From assembly GCF_900129375.1 (NCBI RefSeq), contig NZ_FQVN01000005.1:372001-436000 (forward strand): a DNA stretch of 64,000 bases, in the 5' to 3' direction. This document shows, piece by piece, positions 51,518 through 61,600 of the stretch (the first letter of the stretch is position 1; the number at the start of each line of letters is the position of its first letter). The notes beneath the pieces were generated by a model that was given only the letters and a program-made list of their open reading frames with translations, had not been told where the DNA came from and made no database searches. A program made the position numbers and the translations under genes. The stretch comes from Streptoalloteichus hindustanus (lineage in GTDB: Bacteria; Actinomycetota; Actinomycetes; Mycobacteriales; Pseudonocardiaceae).

Positions 51518-54054
51518 AACTGGCCATTCCCGAGCTGAGCCTGGTCGCGCTCGTCGGGCCGTCCGGTTCCGGCAAGTCCACCTTCGCCCACCGGCACTTC
51601 GCGCCCACCCAGGTGCTGTCGTCCGACGTCTTCCGCGCGATGGTCGCGGACGACGAGAACGACCAGTCGGCGACCGCCGAGGCGTTCGACGCGTTGTACC
51701 ACGTGGCCGGCAAGAGGTTGCGCGCCGGCCGGCTCACCGTCGTGGACGCCACCCACGTCCAGCGCGAGGACCGGGCCAAGGTCGTCGCGTTGGCGCGGGA
51801 GCACGACGTGCTGCCGGTCGCCATCGTGTTCGACCTGCCGAGGTCGGTCTGCGCCACGCGCAACGAGAACCACCGGGCACTGCCGGACCACGTGCTGCGG
51901 CGTCAGCGCGACGCGCTCCGCCGCTCCCTGCGCCACCTCCACAAGGAGGGGTTCCGCAAGGTCCACGTGCTGTCCACTGTGGACGAAGTTGAGTCGGTCG
52001 AGCTCCAGTACGAGAAGGCGTACAACGACAAGCGGGAGCTCACCGGCCCGTTCGACGTCATCGGTGACGTCCACGGCTGCCGGGCCGAGCTGGAGAACCT
52101 GCTCGGGCGACTGGGATATCGCCTCGACCGCGACGACTCCGGCCGGCCGGTGGGCGCCGCGCACCCCGACGGGCGGACCGCCGTCTTCGTGGGCGACCTG
52201 GTGGACCGGGGGCCGGACACCCCCGGCGTGCTGCGGCTGGTGATGGGCATGGTCGCCGCCGGCACGGCCCTGTGCGTCGCGGGAAACCACGAGAACAAGC
52301 TGGTGCGCGCGCTCGACGGCCGGAAGGTCACCGTCTCGCACGGACTCGCGGAGTCCCTGGCCCAGCTCAGCGGCGAATCACCGGACTTCCGCGCCAGCGC
52401 GCGGGATTTCATGTACTCGCTCGTCAGCCACTACCGCCTGGACGGCGGCGACCTGGTGGTCGCGCACGCCGGCCTGAAGGAGGACTACCACGGACGGGCC
52501 TCGGCGCGGGTCCGGTCCTTCTGCCTGTACGGGGAGACCACCGGGGAAACCGACGAGTACGGGCTGCCGGTCCGCCACCCGTGGGCGCGGGAGTACCGGG
52601 GCGCGGCCGCCGTGGTGTACGGCCACACCCCGGTCCTGGAGCCGACCTGGCTGAACAACACGATCTGCCTCGACACCGGGTGCGTCTTCGGCGGGTCGCT
52701 CACCGCCCTGCGGTGGCCGGAGCGGGATCTGGTGTCCGTGCCCGCCGAGCAGGTCCACTACCAGCCGGTCCGGCCGCTGGCGGTGGAGGCCGGACGGTCC
52801 GACGACAGCCAGGAGCGGCCGGACGACCTGCTCCGCATCCAGGACGTGCTGGGCACTCGCACCCTGGAGACCCGCCTGCTGGGCCGGCTCAAGGTGCTGG
52901 AGGAGAACGCGGCGGGCGCGCTGGAGGTGATGAGCCGGTTCGCGATCGACCCGCGCTGGCTGGTCTACCTGCCGCCGACGATGGCGCCGTCCGCGACCAC
53001 CGAGGAGGAAGGACTCCTGGAGCACCCGGCGGAGGCGTTCCAGTACTACCGGGCCGAGCGCGTGTCCCAGGTGCTGTGCGAGGAGAAGCACATGGGGTCG
53101 CGCGCCGTCGTCGTGCTGTGCCGCGACGGCGAGGTCGCCCGGCGGCGGTTCGGGATCGCCGACGGGACGACCGGCGCGGTGCACACCCGCACCGGCCGCG
53201 CGTTCTTCAACGACCAGGAGCGCACGGAGCGGCTGCTCGCCCGGCTGCGCGGCGCGGTGGACGAAGCCGGGCTGTGGGCCGAACTCGGCACCGACTGGCT
53301 GGTCCTCGACGCCGAACTGCTGCCGTGGTCGGCCAAGGCCGGCGATCTGCTCCGGCAGTACGCGTCGGTGGGGGCGGCGGCCCGCGCCGCGCTTCCCACG
53401 GCGGTGTCGGTGCTGGAAAAGGTGGCGGGACGGGGCATCGACGTGGGGGAGTTGCTGGGGCGCCAGCGGCGGCGACTGTCCCATGTGGACGCTTTTACCG
53501 CTGCCTACGGGGGCTACTGCTGGCCCGTGGACGATCTGAAGGGCGTCGTGCTGGCGCCGTTCCAGATCCTGGCGGGGGAGGGCGCCTGCTACGCGGATCA
53601 GGACCACCTCTGGCATCTGGAGCGCATTGACCGGTTGGTCGCGGCGGACCCGGAGCTGCTGCGGACCACACGACGCTTTCTGGTCAATGTGGACGATCCG
53701 GAGTCGGCGGCAGCGGGTGTCGCGTGGTGGACCGAGCTGACCGAGCGCGGCGGCGAGGGCATGGTGGTGAAACCGCTCTCCGGCGTGGCACAGGGCGCGC
53801 TCCAGCCGGGGATCAAGTGTCGGGGCCGCGAGTACCTGCGCATCATCTACGGCCCCGACTACACCGAGCCGGCGAACCTCGCCCGGTTGCGGCAGCGCAA
53901 CCTCGGTCGCAAGCGCTCCCTCGCCCTCCGCGAGCACGCGCTCGGATGGGAGGCGCTGCACCGGTTCGTGGAGGGCGAGCCGTTGTGGCGGGTGCACGAG
54001 GTCGTGTTCGCCGTGCTCGCACTGGAGTCCGAGCCGATCGATCCCCGGTTGTGA
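51514..54054 (+). CDS. pnkp: Pnkp, polynucleotide kinase-phosphatase-ligase
   Basis: 846 aa, normal size. Kinase: GPSGSGKSTFA (residues 16-26). Phosphatase: FDVIGDVHGC, GDLVDRGPDTP and GNHEN metal ligands. Ligase/adenylyltransferase: CEEKHMGSRAVV with the nucleotidyl lysine. With Hen1 it heals and seals ribotoxin-cut RNAs. The operon is complete. A strong bidirectional terminator follows. Confidence 0.95.
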   Translation: MKLAIPELSLVALVGPSGSGKSTFAHRHFAPTQVLSSDVFRAMVADDENDQSATAEAFDALYHVAGKRLRAGRLTVVDATHVQREDRAKVVALAREHDVLPVAIVFDLPRSVCATRNENHRALPDHVLRRQRDALRRSLRHLHKEGFRKVHVLSTVDEVESVELQYEKAYNDKRELTGPFDVIGDVHGCRAELENLLGRLGYRLDRDDSGRPVGAAHPDGRTAVFVGDLVDRGPDTPGVLRLVMGMVAAGTALCVAGNHENKLVRALDGRKVTVSHGLAESLAQLSGESPDFRASARDFMYSLVSHYRLDGGDLVVAHAGLKEDYHGRASARVRSFCLYGETTGETDEYGLPVRHPWAREYRGAAAVVYGHTPVLEPTWLNNTICLDTGCVFGGSLTALRWPERDLVSVPAEQVHYQPVRPLAVEAGRSDDSQERPDDLLRIQDVLGTRTLETRLLGRLKVLEENAAGALEVMSRFAIDPRWLVYLPPTMAPSATTEEEGLLEHPAEAFQYYRAERVSQVLCEEKHMGSRAVVVLCRDGEVARRRFGIADGTTGAVHTRTGRAFFNDQERTERLLARLRGAVDEAGLWAELGTDWLVLDAELLPWSAKAGDLLRQYASVGAAARAALPTAVSVLEKVAGRGIDVGELLGRQRRRLSHVDAFTAAYGGYCWPVDDLKGVVLAPFQILAGEGACYADQDHLWHLERIDRLVAADPELLRTTRRFLVNVDDPESAAAGVAWWTELTERGGEGMVVKPLSGVAQGALQPGIKCRGREYLRIIYGPDYTEPANLARLRQRNLGRKRSLALREHALGWEALHRFVEGEPLWRVHEVVFAVLALESEPIDPRL

Positions 54055-54073
54055 GGTCCTGAGGTCCGCACGA

Positions 54074-54113
54074 CGGCGTCGGAGTCCCCGCCGAGAAGGG
54101 GACTCCGACGCCG
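54074..54113. terminator. Bidirectional terminator after Pnkp
   Basis: CGGCGTCGGAGTCCCC and its exact reverse complement form a 16-bp stem with an 8-nt loop, between convergent Pnkp and S33-hydrolase genes. Confidence 0.88.
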
Positions 54114-54162
54114 ATCTGGGCAGGGACGGTGTTCTGGCGGCACTCCGGCCAGAGCGCGCTGA

Positions 54163-55647
54163 TCAGGGATTGCGCGGGTCCGGGCACCGTTGGGGGTTGC
54201 GCGGAATCGCTCCGGTGGCGAGGAAGACGTCCACCCGGCGGTTGGCGCACGGGCTCTGCCGGAAGAAGCCGATGAGGTGGTCGTTGCTGTCGACGGTGAC
54301 CACACCCGGCCGGGCGCCCAGGGCCCGGGCCGTGCCCAGGATCGCGGTGTGCGGCGTGACGGGGCTGCGCTCGGCGCCGACCACCAGGATGGTGCGCGCG
54401 CCGTTCCGGTCCGGGCGAACCGGCGGTTCCGCGGAGGTGGCTGGCCAGAACGCGCAGGGCGTGATGTTGGCGGGCATGCCACCGGTCAGCGGGTACGCCT
54501 TCCTGTCCCGGGCTACGAGTCGCCGGTACTGGTCGACGTCTCGGGGCCAGCTCCCGTCGACGCAGTTGCCGGCCTGCTCGGCGACATGTCCGTTGTCCTC
54601 CGCGCCGGTCTTGGTTTGGTGGAGAGCGCGTGCCGCGAGCCGCGCACCCGATGCCGCGTTGTCCCGCTCGTGCACCATGCGCAGCCAGCTCGCCGCACCG
54701 GTCTTCCCCGGTTCGGGGTCCAGCCAGTAGAACCGGTGCAGCGCTGCGGCCGCGGCGACCGTGCGGACGTCGTTCCCGGTGATGACTTGTCCACCCGGCC
54801 CGGTCCAGGGCGCGGCGTCCAGCTCGGTGATCATTCCGAGGACCGTGTTCCGGACGTCCCGCTCGGTGGCGCCCAGCCGGTAGGCGGCAGGGCGTTCTGC
54901 CAACCACCGCGCGAAGTCACCGAAGCCGGCTTCCACACCAGGACCCTCCATGCGGGCCGTCGCGTACCCGAACCGCGCCGGGTCCACCGGGCTGTCCAAC
55001 ACCATCCGGTCGACCCGCCCGGGGAACAGGCTGTCGTAGGCCACACCGAGAAAACTGCCGTACCAGCCGCCGTAGTAGGTGAACCGCGCGACGCCGAGGG
55101 CCTGCCTGACTCGATCCAGGTCGCGTGCGACAGTCACCGTTCCCATGTGTGGCAGGAGATCTCCGATCCGCTTTCCGCACCGGTCCGCCACCGCTCTGGA
55201 CGCGGCGACGCTGTCCTCAATGGACCCCGAGGCCGCGGGGTGGCGGGCGGGTAACTCCGCGGCGGTCAGACCGCAACTGACCGGGGACGAGGCCCCCACC
55301 CCGCGCAGGTCGAGCCCGACGACGTCGTACAACTCCGGGATCCGGGTTCCCCCGAACGCCTTCCGCGCTTCCGACGGCATCCACAGGCTGGACTCGCCCC
55401 GTCCGATGGGGCCCACCACGAGCACGCCACGTCGCCGTTCCGGGCTGGTGCTGGCGATCCGGGAGACCACGAGCTCCAGCGTGCGGCCGCCGGGATCGCG
55501 GTAGTCCACGGGAACCAGGACTCGCGCGCACCGCTGGTCCGGATGACCCGGCGACGAGCCCGGCGGCTTCGGTGGGCAGTCACCCCACCGCAACGTTTCC
55601 CGAGGAACCGCCTCCGCCGAACCTCCCATCACCCCCAGCAACACCAC
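54163..55647 (-). CDS. S33-type tripeptidyl aminopeptidase-like protein lacking the nucleophile Ser
   Basis: 494 aa. The fold follows secreted actinomycete tripeptidyl aminopeptidases: VVGLDLRGVGASSPVSC, RFTYYGGWYGSFLG, and late ILVVGAERSPVTP and VDSNDHLIGF for Asp and His. In the elbow, GGSYG should be present; here residue 195 is Trp (TGG, one base from TCG). The only in-frame start, GTG 55647, leaves a shortened signal peptide (VLLGVMGGSAEA). It is probably inactive or decaying, or has acquired a binding role. Confidence 0.78.
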   Translation of the reverse strand: MVLLGVMGGSAEAVPRETLRWGDCPPKPPGSSPGHPDQRCARVLVPVDYRDPGGRTLELVVSRIASTSPERRRGVLVVGPIGRGESSLWMPSEARKAFGGTRIPELYDVVGLDLRGVGASSPVSCGLTAAELPARHPAASGSIEDSVAASRAVADRCGKRIGDLLPHMGTVTVARDLDRVRQALGVARFTYYGGWYGSFLGVAYDSLFPGRVDRMVLDSPVDPARFGYATARMEGPGVEAGFGDFARWLAERPAAYRLGATERDVRNTVLGMITELDAAPWTGPGGQVITGNDVRTVAAAAALHRFYWLDPEPGKTGAASWLRMVHERDNAASGARLAARALHQTKTGAEDNGHVAEQAGNCVDGSWPRDVDQYRRLVARDRKAYPLTGGMPANITPCAFWPATSAEPPVRPDRNGARTILVVGAERSPVTPHTAILGTARALGARPGVVTVDSNDHLIGFFRQSPCANRRVDVFLATGAIPRNPQRCPDPRNP

Positions 55648-55710
55648 GACCAGCGCGTGTTGTCGGGAGGCAAAGAGTCTATTGTGGACGGTCGATGGCG
55701 GGGCGCTCGG

Positions 55711-56274
55711 TCAGCCAGCGGTGGCGTCGCCCCTGGCGTAGCGGTAGGCGGCCCTGAGCACGGCACGCGCGACGTCGAGTTCCTGGGTGGTGCGGGGAGC
55801 GTAGAGCATGACCACGTTGACCTGGGGCGAGTGCAGCGGGTGGCGCTCGCCCCAGCCCTGGGCGAGCAGCTCCCGCTGGTCCGGCGCGGACAGCGCCAGG
55901 TGCAGGCTGCCGTCGGGGTGGACGTGCGCCACCTCGGCGGTCAGGCGGGGTGGGAGCAGCACGGAGCCGGGCGCTGGTGCGACGCCGTCCAGGAACAACG
56001 CCACCGCCTTCTCGTCCGGGATGTCGTCGGCGACCGGAGCGCCGGGGAAGAGGGCGGCGATCCACGGGCGCATCCTGGCGGGATCGGAGATCTCGCTCGG
56101 GCCGGTCGTGGTGCGGGGGAAGGCGCGGGCCATCCCCCGGGTCAGCTCCTCGCGCAGCGCCGGCGGGCTGGTCTGGGTGAGCTGCACGTGCGGCACCCGG
56201 GGGCCGGTGCGCGGGCGCTCGCCGGCGCGCACGGGCAGGGACAGGGGAAGTGACCTTCTCGTGATCGCCCTCAC
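55711..56274 (-). CDS. DUF5519-like (luciferase-family) protein
   Basis: 187 aa, GTG start overlapping the HxlR stop (GTGA). AEVAHVHPDGSLHLALSAPD and WGERHPLHSPQVNVVMLYAP fit the small luciferase-family/DUF5519 proteins. The N-terminal 90 residues are less certain. Function unknown. Coupled to, and likely regulated by, the HxlR gene. Confidence 0.72.
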   Translation of the reverse strand: MRAITRRSLPLSLPVRAGERPRTGPRVPHVQLTQTSPPALREELTRGMARAFPRTTTGPSEISDPARMRPWIAALFPGAPVADDIPDEKAVALFLDGVAPAPGSVLLPPRLTAEVAHVHPDGSLHLALSAPDQRELLAQGWGERHPLHSPQVNVVMLYAPRTTQELDVARAVLRAAYRYARGDATAG

Positions 56275-56660
56275 GCCGGTCGGGGGCGTCCGGCGGTGTC
56301 GTAGTCGTGGCGGGCGTCGCGCACCCGCGCGAGGTGCTGGTCGGCCCACCGCGTCAGCGTGTCGAACACCGGGCTGAGGCTGTGGCCCAACTCGGTGACC
56401 TCGTACTCGACGCGCGGCGGCACCTCCGCGTGCGCGGTGCGGCGGACCAGCCCGTCCCGTTCGAGTTGCCGGAGGCGTTGGGTGAGGACCTTCGGGGTGA
56501 TCGAGCCCACCAGCCCCGCCAGCTCGGTGAACCGCAGCCGGCCGTGCCGGGACAACACCCACAGAATCGACGTCGTCCACCGGCTGAACACCAGGTCGAC
56601 CACCGGTGTGATGGGACAGGCCTCCTCCGCCGACGCGGTCGGCTCGGTGGACGGCGCCAT
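56271..56660 (-). CDS. HxlR-family regulator
   Basis: 129 aa. VVDLVFSRWTTSILWVLSRH and LRFTELAGLVGSITPKVLTQ RLRQLERDGLV are the conserved HxlR winged-helix signature; a Cys near the N-terminus (EEACPIT) is the position used by redox-sensing members. GGGAGG precedes ATG 56660. An inverted repeat lies upstream. Confidence 0.88.
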   Translation of the reverse strand: MAPSTEPTASAEEACPITPVVDLVFSRWTTSILWVLSRHGRLRFTELAGLVGSITPKVLTQRLRQLERDGLVRRTAHAEVPPRVEYEVTELGHSLSPVFDTLTRWADQHLARVRDARHDYDTAGRPRPA

Positions 56661-56697
56661 GACCCGCCTCCCCTGTTTCCGCCGGACGTGACCGGGT

Positions 56698-56716
56698 AAC
56701 TATCCCCGACATAGTT
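56698..56716. promoter_or_regulatory. Inverted repeat, likely HxlR operator
   Basis: AACTAT and ATAGTT, perfect 6-bp arms with a 7-bp spacer, 38 bp upstream of the HxlR start in an AT-rich patch. Confidence 0.65.
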
Positions 56717-57052
56717 GCTATCAGGAAGGTAGTGATGCGGTCGGTGTGAACGTGGCAGGCGTCCGACGGCGCGGACGAGGAGGCCCCGGCGTCTCTCCTA
56801 CCCGGTCGAGTTCACTGTGGAACCGGTTGGGGGCTTGGCGGTCCCGGGATCTACACGGATCTTATGAACGGTGTGTTCCCCTTCCGACGTGAGACATCGT
56901 GGCCAGTCACCGCTGACGGTCTGTCACGTGGGGAGGCCGGACGGCGCCGTGGGGCTCGTCGCACCGGAGGTGCGGACCACACCACACGTCAGCGGTCACG
57001 GTGATCGGTTCGGGTTGACCCGCGGTGGTTCGCGGGGAGAGGGGGAGGCTCC
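56717..57052. other. Intergenic region
   Basis: About 335 bp upstream of the serine-hydrolase lipoprotein. No convincing gene or RNA is seen. It presumably holds that gene's promoter. Confidence 0.5.
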
Positions 57053-58273
57053 GTGCAGGGTTTGACGCGAAGAACCCGGGGATGGGCGGTCATCACCGGG
57101 TTGGTGTTGCTGGTGAGCGCGTGCTCGCCCACCAGTCCGCCGGACGTGGCGATCTCGCCGGGCAGCAGCGCGCAACAGGGGGCGAACGCGGCTCCGGTCA
57201 CCTGCCGGACCAGCCTCGACGACGAGTTGCGCCGGCTCAAGGTGCCGGGGCTGTCGGTGGGGATCGTCAAGCACGGCCGGCTGGTCTGCACCGGCGTCGC
57301 CGGCCAGGCCGACGTCAGGGAGAACCGGCCGGTGACGCCCGACACCCTGTTCATCCAGGCGTCGGTGACCAAGACCGTCACCGCCACCGCCCTGATGCGG
57401 TTGCACGACCAGGGGAAGTTCCGGCTCGACGACGACATCAACAACTACCTGCCGTTCCCGGTGCGGAACCCGAACTGCCGGCAGAAACCGATCACGTTCC
57501 GGCAGCTCCTCACGCACACGTCGTCCATCAAGGACTTCCCGGACATGGGCCTGCTGCCCACCGAGCAGCTGCTCCCGCAGGACTCGGACATCCCCCTCAC
57601 GGACTACCTGAAGTCGTGGCTCACGCCGGAGGGCAGGAACTACGACGCCGGCGAGGTGTTCCACAAGGACTGCCCCGGCGAGGACTACGACTACTCCAAC
57701 ATGGGGTTCGTGCTGGCCGGCGAGCTGGCGCAGCGGATCGGCGGCAAGGGGCTGGACGACCTCGCCCGCGAGGAGATCTTCACGCCGTTGGGGATGAAGG
57801 AGACCTCCTACTTCCGCCGTTCGCTGGACCAGAACCGGATGGCGATGCCCTTCGACCGGACGTCGTCCGGGTTCCAGGCGCTCGGGCACTACGGCGAGCC
57901 GAACTGGCCGGACGGCATGCTCCGGACCTCGGTTCCCCAGCTCGCCCGGTTCCTGTTGATGTTCATGGGGGACGGCGAGTACGACGGCCGCCGCATCCTC
58001 TCCGCGTCGACCGTGGCCGAGATGCGCAAGGTCCAGTTCCCCAAGCTGTCCAAGGAACAGGGACTCGCCTGGTACTACCGGAACTTCGAGGGACGCCGCC
58101 ACGTGCTGGGCCACGTCGGCGAGGACCACGGCGCGTCGTCCTACATGTTCTTCGACCCCAACGACGGGTCCGGCGTGATCCTGCTGGCGAACGGGAACTG
58201 GTACAAGCGCGAGGAATCACCGGCCGCGGACAAGCTGGCCTCGGCGCTCTTCCGCGAGGCGGCCACCTACTAG
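57053..58273 (+). CDS. Serine beta-lactamase-fold hydrolase, lipoprotein
   Basis: 406 aa, GTG start after GGGAGAGGGGG. Signal peptide with lipobox LLVSAC (Cys at residue 24). Catalytic motifs are SVTK (SxxK), YSN (YxN) and the HVGEDHG stretch replacing KTG, the pattern of class C-like esterases and D-amino-acid peptidases rather than true beta-lactamases. It is extracytoplasmic, and its substrate is unknown. Confidence 0.87.
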   Translation: MQGLTRRTRGWAVITGLVLLVSACSPTSPPDVAISPGSSAQQGANAAPVTCRTSLDDELRRLKVPGLSVGIVKHGRLVCTGVAGQADVRENRPVTPDTLFIQASVTKTVTATALMRLHDQGKFRLDDDINNYLPFPVRNPNCRQKPITFRQLLTHTSSIKDFPDMGLLPTEQLLPQDSDIPLTDYLKSWLTPEGRNYDAGEVFHKDCPGEDYDYSNMGFVLAGELAQRIGGKGLDDLAREEIFTPLGMKETSYFRRSLDQNRMAMPFDRTSSGFQALGHYGEPNWPDGMLRTSVPQLARFLLMFMGDGEYDGRRILSASTVAEMRKVQFPKLSKEQGLAWYYRNFEGRRHVLGHVGEDHGASSYMFFDPNDGSGVILLANGNWYKREESPAADKLASALFREAATY

Positions 58274-58407
58274 CCGACTGTTCCGAGCGGGCGTCCCCGG
58301 TCGTCAACTCGTCTGGCGCCCGCCGCGCCACCGTTGTTTCCCCGGACCGGGGATGCGCGGGGCGCGGCGGGCGTTTTCCGTTGCCGGGCCGGAAAACCGC
58401 GCTCCGC

Positions 58408-58551
58408 CTACCCACCCCAGATCTCGTCGAGCGTGTTCCCCCGGGCGTCGAGCACAGAGAGCTCGTAGAACATCCCCACCGGCTCGAAGTCCACCGTCCC
58501 CGGCCCGTCGGCGGACACGCCGACCCTGAGTCGAAACACCTTCTCGGCCAC
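58408..58551 (-). CDS. Small hypothetical protein, 47 aa
   Basis: GTG 58551 follows AGAGGAAGAC. The sequence begins VAEKVFRLRVGVSADGPG and continues as alternating hydrophobic beta-strand-like residues to LDEIWGG. Its codon pattern and ribosome binding site look genuine. It resembles a conserved beta-sheet mini-protein, but I cannot name a family. Confidence 0.6.
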   Translation of the reverse strand: MAEKVFRLRVGVSADGPGTVDFEPVGMFYELSVLDARGNTLDEIWGG

Positions 58552-58656
58552 GTCTTCCTCTCTTCCCACTTGTCGTCGACCGCTGACCGCTTCACGAGCA
58601 TGGGTCGGGCGAGCAGCTGTGGAACAGCGTGACGCGGAGGGAAGGCGATCACACGC

Positions 58657-61600
58657 TCAGGGGGTGGACTGGGCCACCGCTTCCTGTGGGGAAAGTCGGG
58701 TCCCGTGCTGGAAAGCGGTGACGAACTCCTTGTCGCCCAAGGCTTTCCGGGACGTCGCGGTGATGCGGTCGACGTCGCCGCGTTCGGCGGGTGGCAGGGG
58801 CGCGGCGACGGAGTCGCGGGTGGCGGTCGCGGCGCCGAGCAGGACGGCGGCGGCCCGGTGCCGGCCGGCGAGGGCGTGGGCGCCGGCGAGTCCCTCCAGG
58901 GCCAGCGCCACGGCCCGGGGGTCGCCGAGCTCGCCGGCGCGCGCCAGGCTCTCGTGGTGGAGGGCTCGGGCGCGGTCGGCGTCTCCGCGGTGTTCGGCGA
59001 CGAAGCCGAGTTCGGCGAGGACGAGGGTGATGGCCGGGCCGAAGTCGACCCGGTGGAACCAGTCGAGCATCCGCCGCAGGTGGGTCTCCGCGGAGTCGAG
59101 CAGCCCCCGGCGGCGGTCGATCAGCCCCAGGCCGAGCTCGGCCTCCACCTTTCCCGCGTGGTAGGCGTGCTCGGTGGCCACCCGGAGCGCGTGCTGGTGG
59201 TGGTCGTGGGCCAGGGTGTGGTCGCCGGACAGCAGGGCCAGCCGGCCGAGTCCGCAGAGGAGCTTGACGACGTCCGGCCACAGGCCCAGTTCCTCCGCGG
59301 TGGCCAGCCCGGCCCGGTAGCGCTCGGCGGCCCGGGCGTGGTCACCGGTGATCTCGGCGAGGGAGGCCAGCGGGAACACGCTCTGGAGCCGGCCCCAGCG
59401 GTCGCCGAGCTGGCCGAAGAGCTGGTCGGCGCGTTCGCCGTCCCGGCGCAGGGCGGCGAGGTCGCCGCGGGCCAGCGCGTGCCGGGCGCGGATGCTCAGG
59501 GCGGCGGCGACGCCCCACTGGTCGTCGAGGGCGGTGAAGTCCGCCAGCGCCCGGTTCGTCAGCTCCTCGCTGACGGCCAGGTTCAGGCCGAGCTGGCTCC
59601 AGGCGAACAACCAGGCGGCGGTGGCGCGCCCCGCGCGGTCGCCCCGCTCGTCGTAGCGGGACAGGACGGCGCGCAGGTGACCGGCGTCGCCGGCGCCCTC
59701 GCCGAGCAGCAGTTCGATGCCGGTGTGCCAGGTCAGCGCGCGGGTGCGGTCGGCGTCGGCGTCGGCGCTGTCGACCGCCGCGGCGATGGCGGACTCCAGC
59801 GCGCGCCGGGCCTCCGCGAGCCGGCCGCGCATGATCCAGTACCAGCCCAGGGCGTTGACCAGGCGCAGCGCGTGGGCCGGCGACGGGCCGTGCTCCAGGG
59901 CGCGCCGGAGGTTGGGCGTCTCGACGTCCAGCCGCGCCAACCACTGTCGTTGCTCGGGGCCGCGCAGGAGCGGAGCGACCCGTTCGGCCAGTTCGGTGTA
60001 GTGGCTGGCATGTCGTTGCCGCATCAGGGAGAGCTCACCCGCCTCCCGCAGCCGGTCCAGGCAGTAGTCCCGGATGGACTCCAGGAGCTGGTAGCGCGGG
60101 CCGTCGGCGCGGTCGACGAGCACGACCAGCGACCGGTCGACCAGGCAGGCCACCAGGTCGGGAACCTCGTGGGGGAGCACGCCGTCACCGGAGCAGACGA
60201 CCTCGGCCGCGTCCGGGGCGCAGCCCTCGGCGTGGACGGCGAGCCGGCGCAGCACGACGCGTTCGGCCGTGGTCAGCAGCTCCCAGCTCCAGTCGATGAC
60301 GGCGCGGAGCGTGCGTTGGCGGGTGGGGGTGTCGCGGTGGGCGCTGGCCAGCACCGCGAACCGGTCGTCGAGGCGGGCCAGCAGCCCGTGCACGCCGAGG
60401 GTGCGCACCCGGGAGGCGGCCAGCTCCAGCGCGAGGGGGATGCCGTCCAGTCGTCGGCACACGGCGGCGACGGCCGAGGCGTTGTCGGCGTCGAGCGTGA
60501 TGCCGGCGCGGGTGGTGAACAGGTGCACGGCGCTGGCGGCGAGCGCCGTGGCGGGGTCGGCGTCCGCCAGGGGGTCGGGCAGGGCCAGGGGTGGCACCGG
60601 GACGGGGAGCTCCCCGCCGAGGCCGAGCGGTTCGCGGCTGGTGGTGAGGACGCGCAGCCCGGGGACGGCCCGCAGCAGCGCGGCGGCGAGCTCGGCGACC
60701 GGCTCCACCAGGTGTTCGCAGTTGTCGAGCACGAGCAGCAGGCGGCGGTGGGCCAGCGCGGCGGCGAGCCGGTCGGCGGGAGAGGCGGTGTTGGAAGACG
60801 CGGTGTTGGGAGACGCGGTGTTGGAAGACACGGTGTTGGAAGACGCGGTGTCAGGAGAAGCGGTGTCCGGGGTGGAGTCCTGCCGGATGTCCAGGGCAGC
60901 CATCGTCGCCTCGACCAGGGCCGCGGCCGGGTCGGCCGCGGTGCGGTCGGGGGCAGTGTGGTCAGGCGCGACGCGGTCGAGGGCGGCGAGCTCGACCAGC
61001 CAGGCGCCGTCGGGCAGGGTGTCGGCGAGTTCGGCGGCGACCGCGATGGCCAGCCGGGTCTTGCCCACCCCACCGGGGCCGGTCAGCGTCACCAGCCGGT
61101 TGTTCTCCACCAGGGCGCGCACCCGGGCGACGGCCTCGTCCCGGCCGATCAGCGCGGTCACCGGGGTGGGGACGTTGCCGCGTGACGACGTCGGGGACGT
61201 CAGCGGCGTCGGGGGCGTTGGGGCCAGCGCGGGGTCGTCGCGCAGGATCGCCTGGTGCAGGGCGACCAGCTCGCCGCCGGGGTCGAGGCCGAGCTCGTCG
61301 GCGAGGTGGCGGCGCAGCTCCGCGTAGCTGTCCAGGGCCTCCCGGGTGCGCCCGGACCGGTGGAGGGCGCGCATGTGGAGGGCGCGGAGCCGTTCCCGCG
61401 CGGGGTGGCGGGCCACCAGGTCGGTGAGCCCGCCGACCAACGGGTGGTGCTCGCCCAGGGCCAGTCGGGCCTCGGCGTGCTCCTCCTCGGCCAGCAGGCG
61501 CTCCTCCTCGAACCGGACGACCGGCGCGCGGGCGAAGGGCTCGTCGGCGAAGTCGGCGAAGGCCGGCCCCCGCCACAGGTCCAGCGCCTCCGCCCACAGC

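Noticed and set aside
52378-53997. Antisense open frame of 539 codons opposite Pnkp
   Set aside because: Pnkp motifs on the plus strand are decisive; the antisense product has no recognisable pattern.
56871-57065. 64-codon frame before the serine hydrolase
   Set aside because: It has no ribosome binding site or family resemblance and runs into the real gene start.
57053-58273. Beta-lactamase resistance gene
   Set aside because: The third motif is HVG, not KTG, and the lipoprotein form fits esterase/peptidase relatives.
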